The notes beneath the pieces are model-generated. The model saw only the letters and a list, made by a program, of their open reading frames with translations. It was not told where the DNA came from and did not search any database. Below, piece by piece: positions 23,300 through 35,101 of a stretch of 64,000 bases of DNA. Position numbers and translations under genes: made by a program. Numbering within the stretch: the stretch's first letter is position 1; every line of letters begins with the position of its first letter. Source of the DNA: Limnanthes douglasii subsp. nivea (Eukaryota > Streptophyta > Magnoliopsida > Brassicales > Limnanthaceae); contig JAUPFV010000005.1 of assembly GCA_036936605.1 (NCBI GenBank), forward strand, positions 6,904,345 to 6,968,344, read 5' to 3'.

Positions 23300-24965
23300 A
23301 CATTCCTCTATAGCACCCACTCTGTTCCGAGTTGGATCGGGATCCAAGTACTCAGATTCCACATCAAACCTTTCAACTATAACCAGGGCTCCCTCCGGAG
23401 CAGCATTACTTGGACCAACCCGATGAGTGTTATCAGGCCTGTTACCCCCTCTTCTTTTCACAGAGCCCCCCAGCTTTCCCCTTTCAATCAAGTTCTGAAC
23501 TTCTTGTTTCAATGCTATGCAATCATCAGTGGTGTGACCAATATCATTGTGATATTGGAAAAAAGAGTTGTTGCGATGCTCTCTAGGAGACTGCAATGTT
23601 GCCGGTCTCCGGTAATGTACCTCATCCTTTGTTTTATCAAAGATAGTGGCCACGCTTTCTTTTAACTCAGCGAACCACTCCGGTTGGACCCATGGCCCTC
23701 TCTTGTTTCTGGATTGTTTACTTTGAGCAGGAGCAGCTGGCTGAGATTGAGCTTTTGCCCTACCATTCCCCTGTCCGGTTTCTCTTGCTTTGTTCCCGGA
23801 CTGATTCTGATTTGGAGTTGGTGCCACTGGGGTGGATCTCACCTGCCTGTGCACCCTGGTTTTCTTTGTTTCATCGACGTTTATTTGTTTGCCAACTTGA
23901 TTCAGTAACCCTCCCCACGTCATGGCCTTCTTTCTGGTCACTGAATCAGCTAGATTGCCTGGGTTCAAACCCTGTCTCAGGGATGCTATTGCTACCTGTT
24001 CGAAGCAATCAGCCAACCCATTCTTTGTGTTCACAAAACGACTTATGTATTATTTCAAGGACTCGTTTGGTTCCTGGGCACAATGGATAATGGTGTCTCC
24101 ATTTCCCTTCAGCTCTTTACTCCCTACGAACTGCCTTCAAAAGGCCACCCAAAACATATCGAAATCTTTAATACAACCCTGAGGCAGGCTGTTGTACCAT
24201 TTCAGAGCACTCCCCGTGAATGATTGGGAGAATGCCCTACAAAGTAGTTTATCATCGTCATCAAAGTTCATCATGAAGTTCTTGAATTGCTCCAGATGGT
24301 TGTCCGGATCAGTACTGTCATCGTACTTCTCTATTTTAGTGCTGTCAAACCTCTTGGGGAGGTTTCCGGACAGAAGTTTAGAAGACAGTGGAGACTGCCT
24401 CCAATTCCTTCCACGACTGAACACAGTATCCTCATTGGGAGTTGCAAAGATACCTGGCTCATCGTGGAAAGCAAAGGGATCCATCAGCATCTTGTCCACA
24501 TGCCTCCGGTTGTGAGACGATCCCTTGCCAATATGCCTTTTTCATTCTTCCATGCCTGTCTCTTTTTTTTGAATATTTCTTAACCTGCTTTTGCTTTTTC
24601 CTGGTTCGACCCTCATCGCTGCTAGAGGACAAGGATTTTTCATTTCCCTCGCTGTCCGAAGAGCTATCTGAAGATTCTGAGCTCGAGTCAGAACTCTCCA
24701 CAGGCTTGGACCGGTGAGACTTTTTAGAACTGGCATGAGTCTTTTTAGTGCTCACATGAGTTTTTGAAGCCTCATGCTCTCTAGGGTTATCGGTGTGATG
24801 AGCAACTGATGCTTTGGATTTTTCTTTCACGCCCATCTTGGCCTTTTCTTCCCTCAGAGCTTCTATTTCACACTTTAGCCTGTCACGCTCTTCGATAGTG
24901 TATTCATCGTTCTCTTCCACCACTTCGAGTAAAGCCGGTGGTAGCTCTGGATTGTCCGGATTCAT
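23300..24965 (-). pseudogene. Element B gag
   Basis: Starts at 24965 (MNPDNPELPPALLEVVEEND). A coiled EERDRLKCEIEALREEK region and a Ser/Asp-Glu-rich region come first. Next is the gag core DPFAFHDEPGIFATPNEDT, HLEQFKNFMMNFDDDDKL and GSALKWYNSLPQG. Then a zinc-binding-like FFQYHNDIGHTTDDCIALKQ near 23570-23510. A 1-base loss near 24540 shifts the frame, and a TGA near 24139 replaces an Arg codon. It would form the particle shell. Confidence 0.85.
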
Positions 24966-25016
24966 TCGGACCGATTTTTTTTAGCTGGTTTTGAATGCTT
25001 GATTCAGGTACCTCTG

Positions 25017-25035
25017 TCTCCCACTATGGTCGCCA
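25017..25035 (-). other. Putative primer binding site of element B
   Basis: The minus strand begins TGGCGACCATAGTGGGAGA three bases inside the 5' LTR end. The same site occurs in element E (near 36597) and, mutated, in C. It partly resembles an Asp-tRNA primer site, but the tRNA is not assigned with confidence. Confidence 0.5.
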
Positions 25036-25038
25036 ATT

Positions 25039-25490
25039 TGGTGTGGATAATAATCTCCTGAGGGTAGGCTGGTAACTTCAGTTGGTGTTTTAAGGTGGTG
25101 TGTGGGTGTTTTAAGGTGGTGTGTGGGTGTTTTAACTGTTTAGAGTAGAGAGTAGAGAGATAATTAAGCAGCTTGGTAGCAGTTAATTCTCATTACCCAT
25201 AGTTAATGCAGGTGGTTGGGTATTTATACCCTAATGTTTGGGCCCTTATGGGCTTTTGGGTCATGTTTAATGGACCCGGGTCATGTTCAAAGACCCATGA
25301 GCTCTAAGTAGGAGAGCAAGTAGCTTAGTCAAGAAGTGTTTAGGTTTTTTAGTACTTTTGTCATAGTTCGAACAGTCCTATGGTCATAGTGTTCGAAGTG
25401 GTTTGTCCGGTCCATGTGGTCTGTCTGATATCCGGAGAGACTAGACCGATCTGCCCTTGTACGGGGAGCATGCTGAATTCGGACTCATCA
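25039..25490 (-). repeat. 5' LTR of element B
   Basis: 452 bp, the pair of 15171-15623. It has the TATA box (TATAAATA on the minus strand at 25221-25228) and the same 21-bp repeats. Its outer edge abuts copia element K pol. Confidence 0.9.
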
Positions 25491-26640
25491 ATTTCAGTGC
25501 TGCCAATTCAGATGATGAAAGTCCTACACTTGAAAATGTATACCAAGTACCGGGTTTTAAAGAAGAATCTTGCTTCTTTCTCTCAAATCACTAATTCCGA
25601 TAAGTATGTTTTATTCGCACCAAATGATGTTCAGATTCTTGATGATTATAAAAGTGTTGATGCTAATACCTTATTCACCGGAAGAAGGGCAAACTCTTTA
25701 TATGTTTTATCTGCAAGTGAGGCGTATGTAGAAAAGACAAGTCAAAATACAACGATTTCACTTTGGCATGCTCGACTCGAACATGTTGGTAATCAACTAT
25801 TGCAGCAAATATCATCTAATAGATTACTTGAAGGAGTTCCCTTCTTCAAATCAACACATGAGGATGTCATTTCTATTGGTTGTCAATATGGTAAGTCACA
25901 TCGACTCCATTTTCAGAAATCCTTCAACCTTGCACCGTTGATGTTTGAGCTTGTACATTCTGATCTCATGGGTCGTACAAGAACACCAAGTTTTAGTGGT
26001 TTCCTTTATATGATGGTTATTGTTGATGATTTGTCTCGCTATATTTGGATGCATCTCTTGAAAAACAAAGGAGAAGCTTTCACACACTTTGTTCAGTTAA
26101 AACAAATGGTAGAGAAGCAATTCAAGTATGTTATGAAGTATCTGCGAACCGATAATGGGAGTGTATTCCAGTCACACGAATTTTCCAAAATCTGTCGCAA
26201 ACATGGTATTCATCAAAAACTAACATGCCCGGATACCCCAAACAGAATGGAGTCGCTGAACGTAAGTTAGCACATCTTACAACAATGACTATGTCTTGGC
26301 TGCACAATAAGAACCTTCCTCGAGAGCTGTGGGCGGAAGCTATGTAGTGTGCCTGTCATGTGATAAACCGATTTTCTCTATGGCCAGGTACATCAAAATC
26401 TCCTTTTGAGCTGCTATATTCTATCGAACCTAATATGAGTTACTTTATATTTTTTGGTTCTCTTTGCTATGTTCATATACCTAAGCGAAATCGAACTAAG
26501 CTTGATCCGAAAAGCAATAAAGTGTGTGTTTGTTGGTTATGATGTGAACATGAAAGGATGGAGATGTATGAATTATATCACTAAGAATATTGTGACTTCT
26601 CGTGATGTTGTTTTCGACGAGGTTTCTAATTTTTACATAA
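25491..26640 (+). pseudogene. Copia element K GAG-pre-integrase and integrase
   Basis: The plus strand resumes copia pol right after element B. The protease tail and pre-integrase part reads FKKNLASFSQITNSDKYVLF and SLWHARLEHVGNQLLQQ. The integrase has ELVHSDLMGRTRTPSFSGF, VIVDDLSRYIWMHLLK, and LRTDNGSVFQSHEF. The third catalytic residue lies in a shifted frame near 26250 (NRMESLNVS then stop). A stop near 26346 follows. The protease active site is missing with the lost segment. Confidence 0.85.
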
Positions 26641-28435
26641 CTGCTGGTCTGGAAGAAACCTCTGTATTTATGCCATTTGTTGAAACTGATCCTGAGCTGA
26701 TCTCAGCTCCAGAAGATGTTAGTGAGAGGGGGAGTTCAGAATTTTCTGGTCATAATAGTTCACCACAAGCAGAAATCGCACTGCGAAGAACTAAAATACA
26801 TAGGAAGCCACATATTTATTTAAAGGATTATAAATTTCAAGAAAACCAATGCACTGTCACTTCTTACTTTACGTTAGAAGACATACTGGAAAATAAGCCT
26901 TCATCCTCTATTGAAGCTCAAGGTAAGTTAGAATGGGAGAATCCAATGAAAGATGAAATTGCAACCTTGGATATAAATTCTACTTGGGTTTTTGTAGCGA
27001 GACCGAAAAATGTTGAACTTGTTACATGCAAATGGGTTTACAAGTTAAAGAAGGAAGCAGATAGAAGCGCTTCTAGACACAAAGCACGCCTAGTTACTCG
27101 TGGTTTCTCTAAAAAACATGGCTTTGATTATGAAGAAACTTTTAGCCCAATCGTAAAGATGGTAACAATTCGTACTATTATTTTTTGAGCAGCAAACAAA
27201 GGTTGGACTCTTTGGCAATTCGATGTAAATAATATTTTCCTATACGGTGAATTGGATCACGATATATATATATATATATGGAACAACCACTTAGTTTTAT
27301 TTCAGAATAATTTCCAGAATACTTCTTAAGAAAGAACCATTCGGTCAAACAAGCACCACGTGCGTGGTATGGTAAGATTGTTGAATACTTCTTCTTTTGT
27401 GGTTATTATCCATCTGATTCAGATCTAAGCCTCTTTGCGAAAATTGATGGAATTTAAATATTATGATCCTTCTCTACGTTGATGATATGATTATTAATGG
27501 TAATAATTCAATTGAAATCAAACGGTTGAAAGAGGATTTATCTACTCGTTTTGAGATGAAAAACTTGGAGAAAGCTTACTGCTTCTTTGGTTTAGAAGTT
27601 GAAGAAGCAAATGAATGTTTTCTATCACAAAGAAGTTATGCTACTAAGCTTTCAGCCCGGTTTGGTATGGAAAATGCAAACTATACAACCACTCCAATGG
27701 ATTCAAGTCTAAAATTACACAAGAATGAAGGCAAATTATTAGATGATGCGATTGAGTATCACAAACTTGTGGGTTGTCTTTTATACTTAACAGTAACTCG
27801 TCCGAATATTATGTTTTATGTTGGAATAGTATCTCAATTTATGAATCAACAACTTGTTGGTCATATGGCTACTGCAAAACGAATTCTTCGATATGTAAAA
27901 AGAACTTTAGAGTATGGGTTGATGTATCAAAAGAATACAAAGTTACGTTTACGTGGGTTTGTTGATGCTGATAGTGTAGGCAATGTGAATGACAGACGAT
28001 CCACTTCAGGCTACTTTTTCAATATTGGTTCAGCAACTATCTCATGGTGCAGCAAGAAGCAAGACACAGTGGCATTATCAACTATTGAAGCTGGATATGT
28101 TACGACCAAATTAGCTTCCCAGAAGTGTATTTGGCTTACAATAATTCTTGGAGATGTCAAGCAGGTGTTACACCTTCCTATTTTCATCTTTTGTGACAAC
28201 CAAAGTGCCATTAAACTTGCTGAAAATCCTGTGCTTCATACTTGCACAAAATACACTGATATTTGCCATCATTTTATCCGAGAGAAGGTACTTAATGAAG
28301 AAATTGAGTTGAAACCTATACGGATAAATGAGTAGGGTGTTGATGGCCTTACTAAGGCTCTTCCTAAATCGAAGTTTGAAAAGTTCATAGGAGCACTCGG
28401 TCTAGCTAATCGAAAGAATTCACTATGGAGGAGTG
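26641..28435 (+). pseudogene. Copia element K reverse transcriptase and RNase H
   Basis: RT: EWENPMKDEIATLDINSTW, TCKWVYKLKKEADRS, DYEETFSPIVKM, then shifted pieces. The catalytic LLYVDDMIING lies at 27463 onward, with GCLLYLTVTRPNIMF and RILRYVKRTLEYGL. RNase H: GFVDADSVGNVNDRRSTSGY and FCDNQSAIKLAENPV, ending past 28335 in a shifted frame. An (AT)n tract near 27262-27279 interrupts RT. It lies in the same strand as the gag fragment at 14961. Confidence 0.85.
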
Positions 28436-28775
28436 TCACAAATTAGTGCACTCTTTACTCCTATAATTTCATTTACAAGAAGCGGACATACAAAGAGTTC
28501 CCAAACAATTCCCAACCAGTTTCCACATAATTCCAAAAGATGCAGACTGTTCCCACAAAGTTCCCAAAAGAAGGAGATAGTTCCCAATCAATTTTCAACT
28601 ATTAAATGACGTTAGTATAGTAGTATGAGTTATATTGAGAAGTCTTAAAGTCTCAATTACTTAATGATTTTAGTGGGGTAGTGGGAATAATATTTTTCAA
28701 TAAGTATTGAACTTGTTTGTTTCATTTCATCAAGTAATAAAATAAAAAAAATTGTCTCTTTAAATTTGTTTCATA
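28436..28775 (+). repeat. Probable 3' LTR of copia element K
   Basis: Begins TGTCACAAATTAG after a GGAGGAG purine run 3' of RNase H. It is AT-rich with several TTCCCAA phrases and ends where ARF-c coding sequence starts at 28776. No second copy is in the window, so the limits are inferred. Confidence 0.55.
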
Positions 28776-28891
28776 ATGTGACCTTGTGGGAAGTAGATAG
28801 CGGTGGAGTTAACTGTCGGGATTTTAACGATTGGTCCTGCGCATGCATGCCACAGTTGTGAATCCAAACTTGTTTCTTCTTTTTGTTCCAT
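28776..28891 (-). pseudogene. ARF-c: truncated third ARF copy, first 38 codons only
   Basis: Starts at 28891 with MEQKEETSLDSQLWHACAG and continues to YFPQGHI, where it is cut by the right end of copia element K. About 150 bases of its 5' flank (to about 29046) also match the flanks of ARF-a and ARF-b, for example GTAAATTAAAGTGAAAAATGA. The rest of the gene is not found in the window. The flank then meets the truncated left end of element C. Confidence 0.85.
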
Positions 28892-29046
28892 TTCTCTCTT
28901 GAATAGAAGAAAAATATGTCTTTTTTGGTTTTGGATAAAAAATTATTTTGAAATACAGGAAGAATAGAGATGAAAATATAGCTTTTCTTGATGAAGTTCC
29001 GTAAATTAAAGTGAAAAATGATAGCCAATTTATAACTTCAGTTTTG

Positions 29047-29528
29047 AACAGTTAAAGTCCTTGCATAGCGAAGTCATATTTTGTAATGTTTAAACACCTA
29101 AAGTCCTTGGATGGCCAAGACATGCTTTGCTTTCCTGTTCGGTTCAAGTCCGAATAGGTTTAATCTATCAAACCTTCTTTTATTTAATACTTTATTTCCT
29201 CTAAACTTTTCATGGCCAATGTTTAAGTATCCCCTAGCATTTCAGAAGTATTATAGTGAGAGTGTTTAATATCTCCGATGACGTGTATTTAATAGTTATC
29301 ACTTAACCCGGTTTGTCCGATCTACTAAAGATCTAAGGTGTTGAAAAAATGATTTGTACATTAATTGAATTGTAGTAAAAACAGTCACAATATTTTAAGA
29401 AGGAATCACATATTATAAATAAAAGACCGGATACCTCATTAAAACCTCCTCGCGCCACCAGGGTAGGAAAGAGTATGCCCAATAATATTTATATTGATAT
29501 CTAACAAGTAAATATTTACACACCAATT
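29047..29528. other. Element C post-pol spacer with hairpins
   Basis: Contains CTTGGATGGCCAAG (29107-29120), and a TGTTCGG, 7-base loop, CCGAATA hairpin at 29137-29157, matching the block after pol in B and H. A decayed first copy AAGTCCTTGCATAGCG lies near 29056. Confidence 0.6.
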
Positions 29529-31260
29529 TTATTCTAAATATAACCTAAGTTGTTCAATATTCCATGGGATATTCAAAACTCTTCCTTCTTTGTCTTGAAT
29601 CCTATATGTCCCAGGCTTAAGTTTTTCATAGACCTCATATGGGCCTTCCCAGTTCGGAGCCAACTTACCGAACTGCTTCTCCTTGGTGTGTAAGAAAACG
29701 TTTCTTAACACCTTATCTCCTGGTTGAAAATATCTTATTTTGACTTTGGAAGCAAATCTACTCATCATCAAGACTTGGTAGTGAGTTGTTCTTAAGTGAG
29801 CTTTAACCCTTCTTTCTTCAATTAAGTCAAACTGATTCCTACTTGCTATTTCATTAGCTTGTTCGGAAACGTTGTGGACCCTGTATGATGGTAGGGTAGC
29901 TTCTATGGGGGTAATTTCATCCATCATATACACCAAATCAAAAGGATACTCCTGTGTAGCAGCATGGGGAGTAGTTCGGTACGCCCACAATACTTCTTGC
30001 AAATAGCTTGGCCACTTCCCTGCAGCTCCTTCTAGATTATTTTTTTATCCGGACAAAATAATCCTGTTTGAAACTTCAACCTGACCGTTTGCTAGTGGAT
30101 GGAAAGGAGAAGAAAAACAATATTGAATACCTCTTGAAGCATAAAAATTCTCCATATCTTTGTAATCAAAATGTGGCCCATTTTCTGTAGTGATTTTTTG
30201 AGGGACCCCAAATCTGCAGCATATGTTGGATAAGATAAACTTAATGACAACCTTTGTTGTGGTTCCTGCCAAGGGGGCTGCTTCTATCCATTTTGAGAAG
30301 TAATCAATAGCAACTATAATTGTTCTACACCCCCCGGACGCCATAGGTAGAGGTCCAACCAGATCCATTCCCCATCGGGCAAAAAGTATTGGCTCAAAAA
30401 TAGAATCCCTAAGTACTGCTGGCACATGAATTTCATTGCCATACCTTCGACATGGATCAAATTTCTTTACCATTTCTTTAACATCTTCCATTATAGACGG
30501 CCAATAGTACCCAACTAACAAAACTCTTCTGGTTAGCGCTCTGTACCCAAAATGTGCTCAGCCTTCCCCATCGTGTAGTTCAGACAATAAGACTTGAGAT
30601 TCTTCAACCACCAAACGGCGTATGAGAGGTCTACTGAAAGATTTTTTATAGAAGACTCCCCTTATCATAAAAAAACCACGTGCCTTGTGTTTAATTTTCT
30701 TTGCCATAGTTTTGTCCAAAGGCAAAACCCTATCAGAAATATATTAAAGAACGGTATATCTCCAGTCTTTAGGCTGAATCACAATTATGCTCATACTTTC
30801 CCCATATTTTTTGTTTTGAGCTGGCTATATGAACGGGAATTCTTGTATGTGAATCCAAGGGTAGGACTCAGAGTATGTTATCGTTGCTAAAGAGTCTGCC
30901 AGTGTATTCTCCGATCTGGGAATATGTTCATAACAAACACTTTTGAAGTCTACTGCCATTTCTTTCAAGACGAGTAAGTACTTGATCAGTTGATCCTTCT
31001 TAGCCTCAGACCAATCTTGAGCATGATGGATGAGCAGCTGAGAGGCACTCATCAACCGAACTCTCTTAGCCCCACACGAGAAAGCCAATTTAAGACCAGT
31101 TATAGCTGCTTCATATTCAGACTCATTGTTAGAGGCCCTGAACCTAAAGAATATAGCTTGGTTTATCTTATCACCATACGGAGAGGTTATGAAAATTCCA
31201 GCTCCACAACCCATTGTGCTTCAACCACCATCAGTTCGGACCATCCACTATTTCTTGGTT
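29529..31260 (-). pseudogene. Element C aRNH and integrase
   Basis: The aRNH piece (31214-30825) has NNESEYEAAI and SQLLIHHAQD. The integrase pieces (30521-30045 and 30002-29529) carry KKFDPCRRYGNEIH, MDLVGPLPMASGG, IDYFSKWIEAAPLAGTT, TTENGPHFDYKDMENF and PLANGQVEVSNRI. The core second acidic site reads TENG instead of TDNG, so the catalytic Asp is changed. Ends FQPGDKVLRNVFLHTKEK and INIEQL-like WNIEQLRLYLE. Confidence 0.85.
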
Positions 31261-33060
31261 TTATCTCCTAAAGTTTGTTTGAAGTTCTTGTCCGTATGGA
31301 ATTCTACCATGAAATCAACCATTGTTTGAGCTTTGATAGTTGTTCGGGGGGAAAATCAATATCATAATCGCTCAATTCTACTGACTACTTGGACATCCCG
31401 TTGATATATCTGTCTTCTAAAGAACATTCTTTAGTGGGAAAGATGTCCGAATAATAATGGAATGAGATTGAAAATACGGCCTCATCTTTATTGCTGCAAT
31501 CACCAAGGCTAGTGCCAACTTTACAAGCTTTAAATACTTCTTCTCGGCATCTATTAAAATTTTGCTAATATAGTATAACGGACGAGGGTAATTGTCCATT
31601 TCTCTTACTAGTAACTACAGTTATAGCACATTCTGACACAGGTTTGAAAATAGTCTTTGGTGAGGATAAGTGTTTCTTTATCTCATCAAAAGCTTGGTTA
31701 CACTTTGGAGACCAATCAAAGTCGTTAGCATTCTTCAATGCTTAGAAAAACGGAGCACACTTATCCGAGGACCTTGAAATAAACCGGTTTAAGGCAACCA
31801 ATCTTCCGGTGAGCCTTTGGACTTCTTTAACATTCCGAGGAGGATCCATTTCTAATAGGGCATTAAGCTGATCCGGATCAGGCTGGATACCTTTCTCACT
31901 TATCACATAACCCAGAAACTTTCGAGATTGGACCCTAAACACACATTTTTATGGATTTAATTTCAAATTCACAGCTACTAAATTAGTAAATGTTTCTTGA
32001 AGATCGATTATATGAAAATCCTCCTCCAAGCTTTTAACCATCATGTCATCTATGTATACTTCCATATTTCTGCCAATCTGATTAGCGAATGCTTTGTTCA
32101 CCACCCTCTGATAAGTAGCCCCAACATTCTTTAACCCAAATGGCATCACCTTCGTGCAATTGAGATCTCTATCTGTTATAAATTTAGTGTGATCTTAATC
32201 CTTCAGATCCACTTGTATCTGGTTGTACCTAGAGAAAGCATCCATGAAGGACAACAACTTGTTTCGAGACGTAGAATCTACAAACAGATCTATCCGTGGG
32301 ACTGGATAAAGATCTTTTGGGAAAGCTCTGTTAAGGTCAGTAAAATCAATGCACATACGTCATTTCCCGCTCTTTTTCTTGACTAACACTGGATTGACAG
32401 TCCATAAAGGATAATGGGATTCCAATATGTGTCCCATCTTAGTAAGCCGATCAACCTCTTGGACTATCATATCTGTTTTTTCCTTAGAAAAAGCTCTTTT
32501 TTTCTGTACAACACGTGCAACATCACTCTGGATGGACAACTTGTGTGAGATAACACTTGCGGGTACTCCGGTTACATCACTATTACACCAAGCAAAAACA
32601 TGGTGATTATTTAGTAAAAAGGATAACAATTTCTTTTTTAACTCTGGTGCCATCTTGGAACCAATCTTGATATTTCTACCCTCTGCAAGGGAGTGGGTTT
32701 CAATTTCTTCAACTGGTCTTATAACATTATGAGCCTCTCTGGGGTCATCAATCTCACTCTCCCCTCAGAAGGCTCCAGTAACTGCTAATCTTCATTAATC
32801 CGAACTGCCCCTAGAGTCTTAAGAGCAAGAGTAGTTGTATAACACTCATTGGCTATCTTTTGACTACTTCACACAGCACCTACTTGTCCTTGAACTGCAA
32901 ACTTTAAACATTGATGTAATGTTGAGGCCACAACATGCATCCTTGAAATCCAAGACCTCCCAAAAATTGCATTGTATGATGTGGGGGCAGTCTACTACAA
33001 CGAATAGTACCCTCACCTTCTTTTTAAAAGGCCCCTTGCCCAACAACACTTCTTCTTCAA
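31261..33060 (-). pseudogene. Element C reverse transcriptase and RNase H
   Basis: Pieces in shifted frames: HHVFAWCNSDVTGVPASV (32653-32360), MPFGLKNVGATYQRVV and YIDDMMVKSLEED (32149-31949), KFLGYVISEKGIQPDPDQLN (31942-31742), and LYYISKILIDAEKKY (31599-31417). The YIDD active site is intact in its piece, but stops separate the pieces. Confidence 0.85.
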
Positions 33061-33400
33061 ATTCCCAATCATATCCGCAGAGCTCCTTGTGAAGCCCAAA
33101 GTAGTTCTATTTAAGAGTTGAATAATAGTCGTATTCCTCATCTGTTTATAGCAGTTTAAGAAGAGGATGTTTGCCGACCTGCCCGTATCTATCAAACTCC
33201 AGCGTATATCATTGCCCCCATTAGATGCTCCTATAACCACCGCATCCTCATGAGGCCCAAGAATATTCCTCATATCATCCTCATCAAAAAATATAAATAG
33301 GAAATCCTTTTAGCACTAATGGAAAGACATTCCCCCCCTCCAATAGAGTGGCCAAACTGTGTACATGCCTGGCTCGTTCTGTTATGACCCCCACCTAATT
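33061..33400 (-). pseudogene. Element C protease
   Basis: RNILGPHEDAVVIGASNGG and WSLIDTGRSANILFL. The active site keeps D-T-G. The downstream [12 protein letters not shown] part (33049-32864) is frame-shifted. Confidence 0.75.
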
Positions 33401-35026
33401 CCGAGTTGGATCATGATCCAAGTACTCAGAATCAACATCGAATCTTTCGAAAAACACCATTGCCCCTTCTTGAGCAGATATTCCAGCATTGTTTGTAGGG
33501 CCCGTCCGAGGAGCATTGTCAGGCCCATTTCCACTTCTTCTTTTCACATAAGCTCCCAGTTTACCTATTTTAATAAGGCTCTGCACTTCTTGTTTTAATA
33601 TTATGCATTCTTGAGTGTTATGGCCTATATCATTGTGATATTGGCAAAACAAGTATTTTGGATTTCCTTGGGAGACTGCAAAGTTGCCGTTTTTGAAAAT
33701 GGACTTCGTCCTTAGTCTTATCATAAATTGTGGCCACATTCTTCCTTAACTCTGCAAACCACTCCGGTTGAACCCAAGGACCTCTTTTACCTCTTGACTG
33801 TTGGCTCTGAGCCTGATTCTAGTTGGACTGAGTTTCTTTAGTCCAGTTGGATCCTTGTCCGGTCTCCTTAACCTTTTATCCAGACTGGTTAGCATCTGGA
33901 GGAGCTGTTGTGGTGGACCTTACTTGTCGGTGCACCCTGGTCTTCTTTGTTTCTTCCACATTAATCTGTTTTCCTACCACCCCAGGTCATAGCTTTTTTC
34001 CTTGTTACAGAATCAGCCAGGTTCCCAGGATTCGACCCTATCTCAGAGAAGCAATTGCCACCTATTCGAAGCAATCTGCTAATCCGTTTTTTGTATTTAC
34101 AAACCAAATTATATAGTCCTTTAAAGAATAATTTGGTTCTTGGGAACAATTGATAATGGTATCTCCATTGCCCTTCACCTCTTACTTCCAACAAATTGCC
34201 TTCGGAAGGCAACCTATAATGTATCAAAGTTTCTGATACACCCTTGAGGTAAGCTATTATACCACTTAAGAGCAGTTCCCGTGAAATTTTGGGAGAAGGC
34301 TCTGCACAAGCGTCTGTCATCATTATGAAAATTCATCAAGAAATTCTTGAATTTCTCCAAATGGTTGTCCGGATCTCGACTCCCATCATACTATTCCATT
34401 TTAGAGGTGTCAAACCTTTTGGGTAGGTTTTCGGACAATATTTTGGCAGAAAAGGGTGACTGCCTCCAGTTCTTATTACGAATAGAGACTGTATCTTCAT
34501 TAGGTGTTGCAAAAATCCTTGGTTTAGTCTGAAAATCAAAGGGATCTATCAGCAACTGATCAATGTGCCCGTGGGATGACCCTTTGCCCATATGCCTTTT
34601 AAGCCTACCATGCGTATCCCTCTTTCTTGAATAATTTTTGATTAACTTCATATTTTTTCTAGATCTCCCTTCATCACTACTTGATGACAAAGATTCCTTA
34701 AGCTCAGCCTCATTCGAAAAGCTACTGGAGGACTCAGAATCTTAACTTTTAACATGCTTAGACCGATGTGTCTTCTTAGAGCTGAGATGAGTGTATTTTG
34801 AATTAAGATGAGTCTTAATTGATGGATCATTCTCCCCATGATTGTCAGTATGATGAATAACCGAGGTCCCTGATTTCTCCATGATCTCCTTCTTTTCTTG
34901 TTTTATGGCCCTTAGTGCTTCTATCTCTGCTCTCAACTTGTCTCGCTCCTCAATGGTGTATTCCTTGTTCTCCCTGACCATTTCCACCATAGGAGGTGGA
35001 GTAACTTGGTCGTTCGGATCCATCAA
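33401..35026 (-). pseudogene. Element C gag
   Basis: Starts at 35026 (MMDPNDQVTPPPMVEMVREN) with EERDKLRAEIEALRAIK and a Ser-rich basic stretch. Next come the core DPFDFQTKPRIFATPNEDT and the zinc-like FCQYHNDIGHNTQECIILKQ (near 33660-33600). Several stops and shifts occur. Confidence 0.8.
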
Positions 35027-35101
35027 AACTGGTTCTTTTTACTGGATTTGAATGTAAAATTTAGGTACCTTTGTGCCCTTATTGTGGTCGCTAATTTAGT
35101 T

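Larger units (their letters stand above)
15171..25490 (-). mobile_element. Element B: Tat-like Ty3/gypsy retrotransposon with both LTRs
   Basis: Complete outline on the minus strand: 5' LTR 25039-25490, gag, protease, RT, RNase H, second (aRNH) RNase H, integrase, a hairpin block, the opposing aORF, polypurine tract, and 3' LTR 15171-15623. Two RNase H domains plus an aORF point to the Tat lineage (Retand/Ogre side). Coding frames are broken in several places, so it is not autonomous. It sits inside copia element K. The 5-base flanks (AATAC left, ATTTC right) do not match as a target duplication. Confidence 0.9.

Noticed and set aside
23692..24090. Plus-strand ORF of 132 residues in element B gag
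   Set aside because: Antisense shadow of gag, with no domain and no conservation in C.
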